DNA of 64,000 nt from an uncultured Treponema sp. (GTDB lineage: Bacteria; Spirochaetota; Spirochaetia; Treponematales; Treponemataceae): positions 1 through 64,000 of the forward strand of contig CAMVHR010000010.1 in NCBI GenBank assembly GCA_947167345.1, in the 5' to 3' direction. Made by a program: the position numbers and the translations under genes. The notes below the pieces were generated by a model, which did no database searches, was not told the origin of the DNA, and saw only the letters and a list, made by a program, of their open reading frames with translations. Shown piece after piece: positions 42,052-50,483 of the stretch (its first letter is position 1; each line of letters starts with the position of its first letter).

Positions 42052-43717
42052 GCTGACCGGCGATGGAGAAACATCTGTCGCCGATTTTTTCTATCTGGCG
42101 GACTAAGTCCATGTACAGAAGTTCCGCCTTTACGTTTGCACCGTCTTCAAGCCTGTTTCTTGCAACTTTCTTAAGGGCTTTTCGTTCTGCATCAATAGAA
42201 TCTTCCAGTTCCTTTGCAAATTCCATCTGAAGTTCTGTAAGATTCTTGTCTATGTTCTTGTAAACAAACTGCAAAAGCTGCCTTACAAGCTCCAGATAAG
42301 GGAGCAGTCTGTTAAAATCCTCCTGAGGATAAACATACTGCTTTTCATTCATTCTCTTGATATATACGCCGATGCTCAGACAGTCGTCCGAAAGGCTTTC
42401 TAGCTCGCTTGTAATCTGGATGAGCATGTTTATCGTGTCGTTCTGGCGGTTGTCAACATCGAGTTGCTCGCACTTGATAAGATAATTTACCAGCTGCTCA
42501 TGCATCTGATCCATAAAGTTTTCTTCATTTACAAGATTGCCGTAATGGTCTGCAATGAATCTTCCTGAACGGTCTGTAAAGCCATACTGCAGGCGGTCGA
42601 ACATCTGTACTCCTATGTCGGCCATATGGCTTACTTCGTTTTGAGCAGTAATGATGTATGTCATTGGAGAATTACGCATTGGCGATTCTGGAAATTCCAG
42701 CTTGTATTCGTCAGAAAGCTTTGAAGGATCGTCCTTTACGAGTTTTAGCATGAGTGATGCAATTTGTTTTGTCCATGGAAGGAAAAGAAGGTTTCCGATG
42801 ACTTTGAGCAATGTGTGCAGCATTGCAATGTGAATGACTATGTTGCTTTGTACAGTTCCAGGAACAATGAAATCTACCAAAGTTGTGAAAGGCTTTAACA
42901 GCATGAGGGCAAGCAGGGCATTAAAACAGTTGAACAGAACGTGTACGAGCGAAGCCCTCTTTGCATTCGCATTTGCACCGAATGAAGCCATGATTGAATC
43001 TATTGTTGAGCCAATATTGCTTCCTATTACGATTGCTGCCGACAGCATCCAGATGAACTGTCCGTTTTCGCCTGTCGTAACGTTGTAAGCCATAGTAATT
43101 ACGATAGCAGTCATTGCAGAAGATGAATGCATGAGTGCCGTAAGGATAATGCCGATTACAAATCCTACCGGTATGCTCATGAATCCGATGTTCTGGATAG
43201 CCGGCATCATTTTTTCTATGTACGGGTTGCTGGAAAGGGCTGCTGAAAGCCATCCAAGGGCAATGAACAAAAGCCCAAAGCCCATGATTGCCTGTCCAAA
43301 GCCTTCCTTGTGCCATTTTTTTATTGTTGTAAGCAGATAGCCCACTCCAAAAATAGGGATGGCGAACACTTCCATCTTAAAGTTAAATCCGAATACTGCG
43401 ACAATCCATGCAGTTATTGTTGTTCCTATGTTCGCTCCAAAAATGACAGGAATTGACTGTTCTAGTGTTATCAATCCAGCATTGACGAATGTTATTACCA
43501 TGACGGTTGTTGCACCAGATGACTGGATAATCATTGTCAAAAGACAACCTGTAATAAGTGCCGTAAAGCGATTTCCTGTCATAAAGTGGAGAGCAGCCTT
43601 AAGCTTTTCTCCTGCCGATTTTTGAATGCCGTCGCTCATCAGCTTCATGCCGTAAAGAAGAAAGCACAGGCTTCCGGCAATATTTAGGATTGTTGCTATA
43701 ATGGAAGTAACGCTCAT
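42032..43717 (-). CDS. Na/Pi cotransporter with PhoU-like tail
   Basis: 561 aa. The membrane part (1 to about 310) shows the inverted QSSGATTV (MIIQSSGATTVMVITFVNAG) and MHSSSAMTAIVITMAYN repeats that define the NptA/PNaS family, and GANIGTTITAWIVA. The C-terminal 210 residues are PhoU-like helices (MADIGVQMFDRL, LESLSDDCLSIGVYIKRM, LVRQIEKIGDRCFSIAGQL). Imports phosphate or exchanges it in the inner membrane. Confidence 0.92.
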   Translation of the reverse strand: MSVTSIIATILNIAGSLCFLLYGMKLMSDGIQKSAGEKLKAALHFMTGNRFTALITGCLLTMIIQSSGATTVMVITFVNAGLITLEQSIPVIFGANIGTTITAWIVAVFGFNFKMEVFAIPIFGVGYLLTTIKKWHKEGFGQAIMGFGLLFIALGWLSAALSSNPYIEKMMPAIQNIGFMSIPVGFVIGIILTALMHSSSAMTAIVITMAYNVTTGENGQFIWMLSAAIVIGSNIGSTIDSIMASFGANANAKRASLVHVLFNCFNALLALMLLKPFTTLVDFIVPGTVQSNIVIHIAMLHTLLKVIGNLLFLPWTKQIASLMLKLVKDDPSKLSDEYKLEFPESPMRNSPMTYIITAQNEVSHMADIGVQMFDRLQYGFTDRSGRFIADHYGNLVNEENFMDQMHEQLVNYLIKCEQLDVDNRQNDTINMLIQITSELESLSDDCLSIGVYIKRMNEKQYVYPQEDFNRLLPYLELVRQLLQFVYKNIDKNLTELQMEFAKELEDSIDAERKALKKVARNRLEDGANVKAELLYMDLVRQIEKIGDRCFSIAGQLTMNRQ

Positions 43718-43786
43718 AATGCCCCTAGTATAGAGTAAATGGGTATAAATTGTAAGTGGAAAGGCATAAAAAAGTTTTGTAAATGC

Positions 43787-45229
43787 CTAGTTTTTCCAGA
43801 ATGACGGAAAGAACATTATTATCATTGTGTAAATTTCCAGTCGTCCTGTCAGCATGACAAAACTGTACCACCATTTTATGGCATCAGGCAGCCAGCCATA
43901 ATTGCATGATGGTCCAAGCTTGTTGAATGCAGGACCATAATTACCAACCATGCTGGCAGAAGCCGTAAATGACGTGAATATGTCTATGCCTGCCAGTGCC
44001 GTTATGAATGTAGAAATCAGTACCAGTGCCATGTATGCAAACAGAAACGCCGTAACGTTGAAAACTACATCCTTGCGGCCTGCCCTGCGGTTCAATCTTA
44101 TGGAAAAAATTCCGTGCGGATGCAACATCCTTTTTACTTCGTTTAAAAGCTGTTTTGCTACAATGGTAATTCGTATGACTTTAATTCCTCCAGATGTAGA
44201 GCCAGAAGAACCTCCTATGAAAAACAGCATGAAGATGAGTACCTGGCTTGCAGGATGCCACAGAGTATAGTCTGTTGTTGCAAAGCCTGTCGTTGTTATG
44301 AGTGACAGCACTTGGAACGCAGAATAGCGCAGAGAACGCATGACGGAACCATAGCTTGAAAGCTCAATGAACGTTATTGCAATCACTATTGCAATGATAA
44401 GTGAGATGTAGACTTTTAGCTCAGAATCTTTTTTTATGTCGTTTATTTTGCCTGTAAAAAGATAATAATACAACGAAAAGTTTACTCCGGCACAGAACAT
44501 AAAGAATGTAAGAATCCAGTCTATTGCCGCACTGTCAAATCCTGCAATGCTTGCATTTTTTGTAGAGAAACCTCCAGTTCCGAGTGTAGCAAACGCATGG
44601 CTTAAAGCATCAATAAAATCCATGCCTGCAATCTTAAGGAGCAAAGTTTCTGCAACTGTAAGACTAAAATATAAAATCCAAAGAATTTTTGCCGTGTTTG
44701 TGATTTTTGGCGTAAGCTTGCCTTTTTCGGGACCTGTTGTTTCTGCCTTTATAAGCTGAAAACCCCCTACACCCATGATCGGAAGCAGTGCCACAGTAAG
44801 GGCTACAATACCCATGCCTCCAAGCCAGTGAGTTTCGCACCGCCACAGGTTTATGCTTCGTGGTAGTGTTTCTATGTCGCTTAAGATTGTTGCCCCTGTG
44901 GTAGAAAAGCCGCTAGTGCTTTCAAAGACAGCATCTGCAAGATGCGGAATTGCACCACTTGCATAAAGAGGAATTGCACTGAAAAGACTTGCCGATATCC
45001 ATGCAAGGGCAACTACAATGAATGAACTGCGGCTGTTGAGCCGTATCTTCTTTTTTCTTCCTGCAAGAATGAATGTTGCTGCAAGAACAATGCTTGCAGC
45101 CATAGGAATGAGGAACGAAGGCAATACATGATATTCCCTGCATGCAAGGGCTGTAAGGACTGGAACAATGAATGTACAGCCGACAATTCCGTTTATGGCA
45201 AAAACAATACGTATAACTGTAAAAAACAT
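43787..45229 (-). CDS. trkH: Trk potassium transporter membrane subunit
   Basis: 480 aa from ATG 45229, with GAGG upstream; the track start overlaps trkA. Selectivity-filter segments include ESTSGFSTTGATIL, FATLGTGGFSTKN, ITTTGFATTDY and SMVGNYGPAF. ETHWLGGMGIVALTVALLPIMGVGG is diagnostic. It has ten or so transmembrane helices. Works with TrkA, encoded immediately upstream (10-bp gap), for low-affinity potassium uptake. Confidence 0.95.
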   Translation of the reverse strand: MFFTVIRIVFAINGIVGCTFIVPVLTALACREYHVLPSFLIPMAASIVLAATFILAGRKKKIRLNSRSSFIVVALAWISASLFSAIPLYASGAIPHLADAVFESTSGFSTTGATILSDIETLPRSINLWRCETHWLGGMGIVALTVALLPIMGVGGFQLIKAETTGPEKGKLTPKITNTAKILWILYFSLTVAETLLLKIAGMDFIDALSHAFATLGTGGFSTKNASIAGFDSAAIDWILTFFMFCAGVNFSLYYYLFTGKINDIKKDSELKVYISLIIAIVIAITFIELSSYGSVMRSLRYSAFQVLSLITTTGFATTDYTLWHPASQVLIFMLFFIGGSSGSTSGGIKVIRITIVAKQLLNEVKRMLHPHGIFSIRLNRRAGRKDVVFNVTAFLFAYMALVLISTFITALAGIDIFTSFTASASMVGNYGPAFNKLGPSCNYGWLPDAIKWWYSFVMLTGRLEIYTMIIMFFPSFWKN

Positions 45230-45239
45230 TATGTCAACC

Positions 45240-46676
45240 TCAAACAGCACCACTGAATTTTTCAAGAATCTTTTTATCACCAGCCTTTTCTATAAGGACA
45301 AGGTGATCTTTTGCCGCAAGAACCGTATTTCCTCCAGGCAGCTCGTAATCCATCTGTCCGTGCTTTCGTACAAGAAGCATTAGGTATTCTCCAGGACTTG
45401 CAATGTCTTTAAGAGCCTTGCCGTTGAATTTGCTTGATTCCTGAAGGTCACATTCTACAATTTCAAAAGAACCGTCCGATACTGTATGAATGCCCTTTAC
45501 ATTCTTGCCCTTTAGGTGGCTCATTATGCTGTCTACGATTGTGTCTCGTAAAGGTATAGGCACTTCTACACCAAGCTTTCTTGCAATGTCTGCAAAAGCA
45601 GAGTGCGCAACCAAAGATATTGTTTTCTGCACACCGATAGATTCCATGTAGGCAGAAATGACCATGTTCATTTCATGATTATGGGTTGCACAAATTACAA
45701 GGTCTGATTTGTCAAGACCTTCTTCCTGAATAAGGCCCTCATCCGTAATGTCACCGCAGAGGACTTTTGCAGAAGGAAACTTTTCACTGGCTTCCTTGCA
45801 TAAATCTTTGTCGCTGTCTACAATGACAAAGTTCTGTGCAATCTTTTTTGATGATGGAGCAAACAGTTTTTTTAAGAACGAAGTGTTGCGCTTTTCCAGA
45901 ATGTGATCTGCGACAATGGAGCCTATTCTTCCTGCCCCTACAAGTGTTATGTTTCTAAGTGCGTCAATTTTTGCACCGCTCAGTTTGAGCATTTCTTCAA
46001 TATTGTTTTTTTGTGTCAGAATGCCGATTCTGTCGCCTGCGTGAAGGATTGTGTCGCCACTCGGCAAGGAAGAACCTTCTTCCGTTTCTACGAATACGAC
46101 AATGAACTTGCTTTGTGTCAGTGTACGCAAGTTTTTGAGCGGACATCCGTCCAACTGACTTTTTTCTTCAACTTGCAGAGCCAGAAGCTCATGGTTTTCA
46201 CCAAAAGTAAAGACATCGCTTACAGCACCGTGTTCTACCGCACTGACTATAGCCTTTGCGGCTTCTACGTCAGGGTGAATCATGTAGTCAATGCCGTAAA
46301 GAGGTCGTTTTTTTCCACTGAAAGACTCGGCATGATTTTTAGCAACCCTGCTTGTATTTGTGTAATATGCGTAATTGCGTACTCGTGCTATTTTAAGGAG
46401 TGAAGGGTATACGGAATCAACCAAAGAACATGTAATCATGTTGATTTCATCATTTTCCGTGAGCGTAACAAGAGCGTCTGCCTTTGCGATTCCTGCTTCT
46501 TCAAGAGTTTCAAGATTATTGCCGTCGGCATGAATGACGTTACAGTCAAGCCTGTTGCTTGCATGTTGCACAGTATCTGCATCGTTGTCAATAAGGACAA
46601 CGTTGTTTTTTTCGTTTATAAGTCTTTTTGCCAGCTGGATTCCAGTGAATCCGGCACCGATGATAACAATGTTCAT
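45240..46676 (-). CDS. trkA: Trk potassium transporter regulatory subunit
   Basis: 478 aa with two RCK units. Unit 1 is MNIVIIGAGFTGIQLAKRLINEKNNVVLIDND with a TrkA-C domain (ALQVEEKSQLDGCPLKNL). Unit 2 is NITLVGAGRIGSIVADHILE...FVIVDSDKDLCKEASEKFP with its TrkA-C domain (VECDLQESSKFNGKAL). It binds NAD(H) and nucleotides and gates TrkH from the cytoplasm. The start codon lies in a long inverted repeat with a TATAAT in its centre and no ribosome-binding site, so the mRNA may be leaderless. Confidence 0.95.
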   Translation of the reverse strand: MNIVIIGAGFTGIQLAKRLINEKNNVVLIDNDADTVQHASNRLDCNVIHADGNNLETLEEAGIAKADALVTLTENDEINMITCSLVDSVYPSLLKIARVRNYAYYTNTSRVAKNHAESFSGKKRPLYGIDYMIHPDVEAAKAIVSAVEHGAVSDVFTFGENHELLALQVEEKSQLDGCPLKNLRTLTQSKFIVVFVETEEGSSLPSGDTILHAGDRIGILTQKNNIEEMLKLSGAKIDALRNITLVGAGRIGSIVADHILEKRNTSFLKKLFAPSSKKIAQNFVIVDSDKDLCKEASEKFPSAKVLCGDITDEGLIQEEGLDKSDLVICATHNHEMNMVISAYMESIGVQKTISLVAHSAFADIARKLGVEVPIPLRDTIVDSIMSHLKGKNVKGIHTVSDGSFEIVECDLQESSKFNGKALKDIASPGEYLMLLVRKHGQMDYELPGGNTVLAAKDHLVLIEKAGDKKILEKFSGAV

Positions 46677-46700
46677 GCTATTGATTATAGCATGAACATT
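46668..46700. promoter_or_regulatory. Perfect 14-bp inverted repeat over the trkA start
   Basis: AATGTTCATGCTAT (46668-46681) and ATAGCATGAACATT (46687-46700) are perfect arms with a 5-nt loop. On the minus strand the trkA ATG lies in the downstream arm and TATAAT spans the loop, seven bases before the ATG. It could be an operator for the promoter or, if transcribed, a hairpin hiding the start codon. Confidence 0.7.
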
Positions 46701-46718
46701 TAGGTTTTTGTATAGATG

Positions 46719-47027
46719 CTAGCCAATAAAAAGTTCAAGAATGAACACTACTGCACAGCATACGCATGCTACAGGAAGCAGTCCTGCTCCCATAAAAGAT
46801 ATTATGATTCCTATGACGAGTGCCGCAATGCCGGCAATGGGCGATGACGTTGCCTGAACTATGGCAGGAAAAGTCATTACTGCAAGCGTAACATACGGTA
46901 CATAATATAGAAAAGATTTGACGAAAACATTTTCTATAGGCTTTCTTATGAGGGTTAGTGGCAGAATTCTTATAAGGTATGATACTGCCGCGGCAACAAG
47001 GATGTATATGTATGCGTTTCCAGACAT
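46719..47027 (-). CDS. azlD: Branched-chain amino acid exporter small subunit
   Basis: 102 aa, almost entirely membrane: YIYILVAAAVSYLIRILPLTLIRKPIEN, YYVPYVTLAVMTFPAIV, GIAALVIGIIISFMGAGLLPVACVCCAVVFILELF. The RILPLTL start and the four-helix layout are those of AzlD. The start shares one base with the azlC stop (TGATG), so translation is coupled. Confidence 0.9.
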   Translation of the reverse strand: MSGNAYIYILVAAAVSYLIRILPLTLIRKPIENVFVKSFLYYVPYVTLAVMTFPAIVQATSSPIAGIAALVIGIIISFMGAGLLPVACVCCAVVFILELFIG

Positions 47028-47734
47028 CAGTTCTTTTTCCTTTCTATTGGAGATATGGCTGCGGCAGCTGCCGAGATTAACACTGTAAGTATTATTGTGC
47101 GTGTTCCTGCAGAAAGGCTTTTTATGACCGGTGCTATAGAAGTTGCAAAGCTTAATGCAAAACTTATTGCAACGCAGACGGCTATGGTTTTGTTCCTTTT
47201 CGCCGGAGGAATTATGATTGCAATGAACATGCCGTACAGGGCAACACTAAGGGCACTCACTATGCGTGCAGGAAGATATGTTCCTGCAAGTATGCCTAGT
47301 GAAGTTGCTATAGACCAGAGGGGGACTGCAACAGCTATTGCACCGTAATTATAAAACGGCTCTACATTGCCTTTGCGTGCAATTGAAATGCCGAAAATTT
47401 CATCCGTAATGCCGTATCCTACAAGAAGCCTGTGTAAAAGCCCTGTGTTTTGCGAGAATCTCTGGCTGAGGGCAAAACTCATAAGAAAGTAGCGTGCGTT
47501 TACAATGAGTATTGCCAGTGCTACTTCCAGATATGTAACCTTGTCCTGAATTGCAGAAAAGAGAGCGTATTCACCTGCAGACGCTACGTTTAAAAAACTT
47601 GCCCAAAAGCCCTGCATTGCAGTGAGTCCGACTTTTTTTGCAAAGATTCCAAGAGAAAAGGCTACTGCAAAGTATCCGAGTCCGATCGGAATGCCGTCAA
47701 CCAAGCCGTCACGAAAATTTTTTGCCTTGTACAT
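47027..47734 (-). CDS. azlC: Branched-chain amino acid exporter large subunit
   Basis: 235 aa. FRDGLVDGIPIGLGYFAVAFSLGIFAKKVGL and AMQGFWASFLNVASAGEYA mark AzlC, as does ILIVNARYFLMSFALSQRF followed by YGITDEIFGIS. The inner-membrane partner of AzlD exports branched-chain amino acids. Divergent from the winged-helix regulator gene. Confidence 0.92.
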   Translation of the reverse strand: MYKAKNFRDGLVDGIPIGLGYFAVAFSLGIFAKKVGLTAMQGFWASFLNVASAGEYALFSAIQDKVTYLEVALAILIVNARYFLMSFALSQRFSQNTGLLHRLLVGYGITDEIFGISIARKGNVEPFYNYGAIAVAVPLWSIATSLGILAGTYLPARIVSALSVALYGMFIAIIIPPAKRNKTIAVCVAISFALSFATSIAPVIKSLSAGTRTIILTVLISAAAAAISPIERKKN

Positions 47735-47966
47735 TATAGTAATTCCAGATGTGTAATTATAATGATTTGCAAATAAAAAACAACAGGCAGTATTCTTGAC
47801 TTTCTAGCGGTAATTTTGTACTCTATTTTCATTCGGTCTTGGTGCACCTGTGTTTGCGGGGCTTTTAAGGCTTAATAGCGTCATTCATGGCGTTTTCCTT
47901 TCTCTTTACATGATGCACATCTTTGTGCTGTTGGTAGAAATTTATTTAAATCCGTAAAATATCATA
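47735..47966. other. Intergenic region with possible protein remnant
   Basis: The 232 bp between azlC and the regulator contain TTGACT near 47795 with TACTCT 17 bp later, a weak plus-strand promoter. A reading frame without a start (47814-47957, plus) encodes a hydrophobic stretch such as GAPVFAGLLRLNSVIHG and then YMMHIFVLLVEIYLNP before a stop. It could be a decayed membrane protein end or chance; I do not recognise it. Confidence 0.25.
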
Positions 47967-48500
47967 ATGTACCGCAATTTTGACATTACATTTTTATCAT
48001 CTCTCAACGATACTCTTTCTGAAAATCCGACCGCCACACAGCGGGAAATTGCTGCACGGCAGGGAATTTCGCTTGGCATGACTAATGCCTGGCTTGGAAA
48101 ACTTGCGGATAAAGGTTGGGTGCTTATGCACAGAATAAACCGCAAGACTGTGCGGTATGCCCTTACTCCAGAAGGAATGCATCAGATTGCTCTGAATACT
48201 GCAAATTACATGCGTAAAACCTTTTCTTTGATGAAGGAGTATGGTTCTATTATAGAAAAAAATGTTTGCATTTTAAAAGATAACGGATATACGAAGATTG
48301 TTCTTTCAGGAAACAGTAATATTGATTTTCTGTTGGAATATTCCTGCCAGAAAAGTGACATGCAGTTTGAAAAAAACTCTTTGCACAATGCAGATATAGG
48401 AATGGACGACAATTCAAAGGTGTTTTTTCTTGCAGGCGAAGATGTTCAGAATTCAGAAATGACATCTGTATTTGATTTTATGGGAAATAAAGAAAAATAA
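47967..48500 (+). CDS. Winged-helix (MarR-like) regulator at the head of the polysaccharide locus
   Basis: 177 aa. The N-terminal 75 residues are a winged helix: NPTATQREIAARQGISLGMTNAWLGKLADKGWVLMHRINRKTVRYALTPEG. The C-terminal 100 residues are alpha/beta and start with YGSIIEKNVCILKDNGYTKIVLSGN; they look like a degenerate Rossmann-type or coenzyme-binding part but are not recognised. It sits 21 bp upstream of the ABC-2 permease and may regulate the locus. Confidence 0.75.
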   Translation: MYRNFDITFLSSLNDTLSENPTATQREIAARQGISLGMTNAWLGKLADKGWVLMHRINRKTVRYALTPEGMHQIALNTANYMRKTFSLMKEYGSIIEKNVCILKDNGYTKIVLSGNSNIDFLLEYSCQKSDMQFEKNSLHNADIGMDDNSKVFFLAGEDVQNSEMTSVFDFMGNKEK

Positions 48501-48521
48501 TGGAGTATTGATAAAATAACT

Positions 48522-49361
48522 ATGGAACAATGGACAAAAGTTATTTCTGCAAAGCATAATCTTTTGAATTTACATCTTAAAGATGTATGGAAATATCGTT
48601 ATCTCATAAAAATGTTTATAAAAAGGGATTTTATTGTTGCTTATAAGCAGACTATACTTGGACCGTTATGGTATCTAGTTCAGCCTATTATTTCTTCTAT
48701 AATGTACACATTTGTATTTGGCAGGCTTGCAAATATTGGTACAGACGGCATCCCCTTCCTGCTTTTTTATTATGCAGGTACAATGCTTTGGACCTATTTT
48801 ACATCATGTCTTTTGCAATCTTCAGCGGTTTTTACATTGAACCAAAATATATTCAGCAAGGTTTATTTTCCTCGCCTAACTGTACCTATAAGCATGACTG
48901 TCGGACAGATTATTAGATTAGGCATACAGTTTGCACTCCTTATGGTGTTTTATGCCTATTACATGATACGCGGTTGTTCTGTGCGTCCTTCTGTATTTGC
49001 ACTTTTATTTCCGTTTATAGTAATGTGGATTGGTGCTTTAGGAACAGGTCTTGGACTTATTATTTCCTCATTAACAACAAAGTATCGTGATTTAAATGTG
49101 CTTTTAAACTTTGGCGTGCAGCTTGCAATGTATGCAACTCCTGTTGTGTACCCATTGAGCGAAGCTCCAGAACGTTTTAGATGGGTGTTTACAGTAAACC
49201 CTATGAGTGCACCAATAGAACTTTTCCGTGTTATTTTTTACGGTTCTGGCTTTTTACCACCTGAAATGATAGCGATAAGCCTTTGTACTACTGCTGCAAT
49301 CTTGTTTTTAGGGCTTATTCTTTTTACACGCAACGAACGTACTTTTGTTGACGTAATTTAA
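48522..49361 (+). CDS. wzm: ABC-2 polysaccharide/O-antigen export permease
   Basis: 279 aa with six membrane segments. YLIKMFIKRDFIVAYKQTILGPLWYLVQPIISSIMYTFVFGRLA is the diagnostic Wzm/KpsM/TagG start. TKYRDLNVLLNFGVQLAMYATPVVYPLSE and NPMSAPIELFRVIFY complete the family signature. It exports lipid-linked polysaccharide across the inner membrane. The ATPase partner (Wzt) normally follows directly but is absent; a terminator and an unrelated opposite-strand gene come next. Confidence 0.92.
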   Translation: MEQWTKVISAKHNLLNLHLKDVWKYRYLIKMFIKRDFIVAYKQTILGPLWYLVQPIISSIMYTFVFGRLANIGTDGIPFLLFYYAGTMLWTYFTSCLLQSSAVFTLNQNIFSKVYFPRLTVPISMTVGQIIRLGIQFALLMVFYAYYMIRGCSVRPSVFALLFPFIVMWIGALGTGLGLIISSLTTKYRDLNVLLNFGVQLAMYATPVVYPLSEAPERFRWVFTVNPMSAPIELFRVIFYGSGFLPPEMIAISLCTTAAILFLGLILFTRNERTFVDVI

Positions 49362-49372
49362 TTTGTTATGGT

Positions 49373-49408
49373 GAGCATGGATAATTCTTTGTAGAATTCT
49401 CCATGCTC
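49373..49408. terminator. Hairpin terminator after wzm
   Basis: GAGCATGGA and AATTCT pair with AGAATT and TCCATGC(TC) around a TTGT loop, with a one-base bulge on each side, followed by TAATTTA. The T-run is poor, so termination may be partial. It lies between wzm and the convergent DNA-binding protein gene and may serve both. Confidence 0.6.
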
Positions 49409-49428
49409 TAATTTATATCTTATAGAAT

Positions 49429-50148
49429 TCAGTCTTGCAGTACCTTAATTGGTGTGCTGAAAGTAGATTCTTCAAGGCTGTCCTTGCGGGGACTTGTTAC
49501 AATTTTTATTTTGTAAATGCCTGATTCAAGGTTTTTAGGAATGAATACTTCCGTAATGGAACATCCTATGCTGTTATAGCGAGTGGCTCGGGTTTCATTG
49601 CCTTCTTGGTCTATAAAAAATATACCTTGTTTTTCTTCTGCTGCATCAAAGTTTAAGTGTTTGCCTTTAATGCGTAAGACATCATGGCTTACAAAGTCTA
49701 ATTCTGTCTTTTCAGCTCCCTGATTGCTTATGCTTAATAGTTCTGTAATTTTAGGAAGAATTGACCAGCCTATTCCTGCAATGCGGTAGGCTGTGGAGTT
49801 TTCCATTTCTTTTGCAGCTTCTTCCTTAAAGGTGCAGACAGTCTCAAAACGATGGTCGCCAGTTCCTGGTGTAAAACCTTCGTTTAATTTGCTTGTAGTT
49901 CCATTTGCTTTCAGATGAATGAATGCGAACGGAAGTTCTACGTTGTATCCTAGTTTTACGAAATGTTTTACACGGTCATTTAGAACGGAAAGTACAGCCC
50001 TTGCATCTGCTTCGGTGATTGTTGAGTTGTAGCCGATGATTTCCTGAATCAGCTGTTCGTAACTCAGCTCCTGATCAATGACACTTCTAAAACAGTAGTC
50101 CTTTTTGCGTGTTGAAAGTTGATTTTTATAAGCAGTAATTGCTATCAT
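49429..50148 (-). CDS. HU-like DNA-binding protein with DUF4469-type Ig-like tail
   Basis: 239 aa with AGGAG before the ATG. Residues 1-125 resemble the HU/IHF-like domain found in Bacteroidetes and treponemes (LSYEQLIQEIIGYNSTITEADARAVLSVLNDRV...LPFAFIHLKANG). Residues 135-239 are an Ig-like beta-sandwich, the DUF4469 pattern (GWSILPKITELLSISNQ, VLRIKGKHLNFDAAEEKQGIFFIDQEGNE, IPKNLESGIYKIKIVTS). Function unknown; probably nucleoid associated. It interrupts the polysaccharide locus on the opposite strand. Confidence 0.7.
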   Translation of the reverse strand: MIAITAYKNQLSTRKKDYCFRSVIDQELSYEQLIQEIIGYNSTITEADARAVLSVLNDRVKHFVKLGYNVELPFAFIHLKANGTTSKLNEGFTPGTGDHRFETVCTFKEEAAKEMENSTAYRIAGIGWSILPKITELLSISNQGAEKTELDFVSHDVLRIKGKHLNFDAAEEKQGIFFIDQEGNETRATRYNSIGCSITEVFIPKNLESGIYKIKIVTSPRKDSLEESTFSTPIKVLQD

Positions 50149-50338
50149 ATTTATTTCTCCTATAATTGTTGTTTATGACGGAATGATGGAGCCGTCGCAC
50201 CCTTGAAGATTGGCCAATCTTTTATTGTTGTTTTGTTGAACATAAATATACAGCAAACAATGGGTATGAATTTGTAGTTTAAACTTGATTTTTAAAGAAT
50301 TTTTCATTGTTTTTTTGATAATAAATCTGAGTTTTCAT

Positions 50339-50413
50339 GGCCACTGGTCATAATGATTGTGGCCAGTGGCCGTAATGATTATGAGCACTGGCCGTAATCA
50401 TTACGGCCAGTGG
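50339..50413. repeat. Palindromic repeat array upstream of UDP-glucose dehydrogenase gene
   Basis: Four copies of a CCACTGGCC-type arm alternate in orientation with TAATnATT spacers over 75 bp. The last unit, CACTGGCCGTAAT-C-ATTACGGCCAGTG (50386-50412), is a perfect 13-bp inverted repeat. The first, GGCCACTGG...CCAGTGGCC (50339-50371), is an imperfect 33-bp palindrome. It stands about 70 bp before the start of ugd, in an otherwise empty 335-bp gap with no gene seen. The local GC content contrasts with the AT-rich flanks. Confidence 0.85.
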
Positions 50414-50483
50414 AGAAAATTGTATGGTCAAATACGCTAAAATTCTTAAACAGAAATAGATTTTATATATTAGGGGTTAATTA

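Noticed and set aside
50339-50413. CRISPR array
   Set aside because: Repeats alternate in orientation and are separated by short AT spacers that are themselves similar; no unique spacers and no cas genes.
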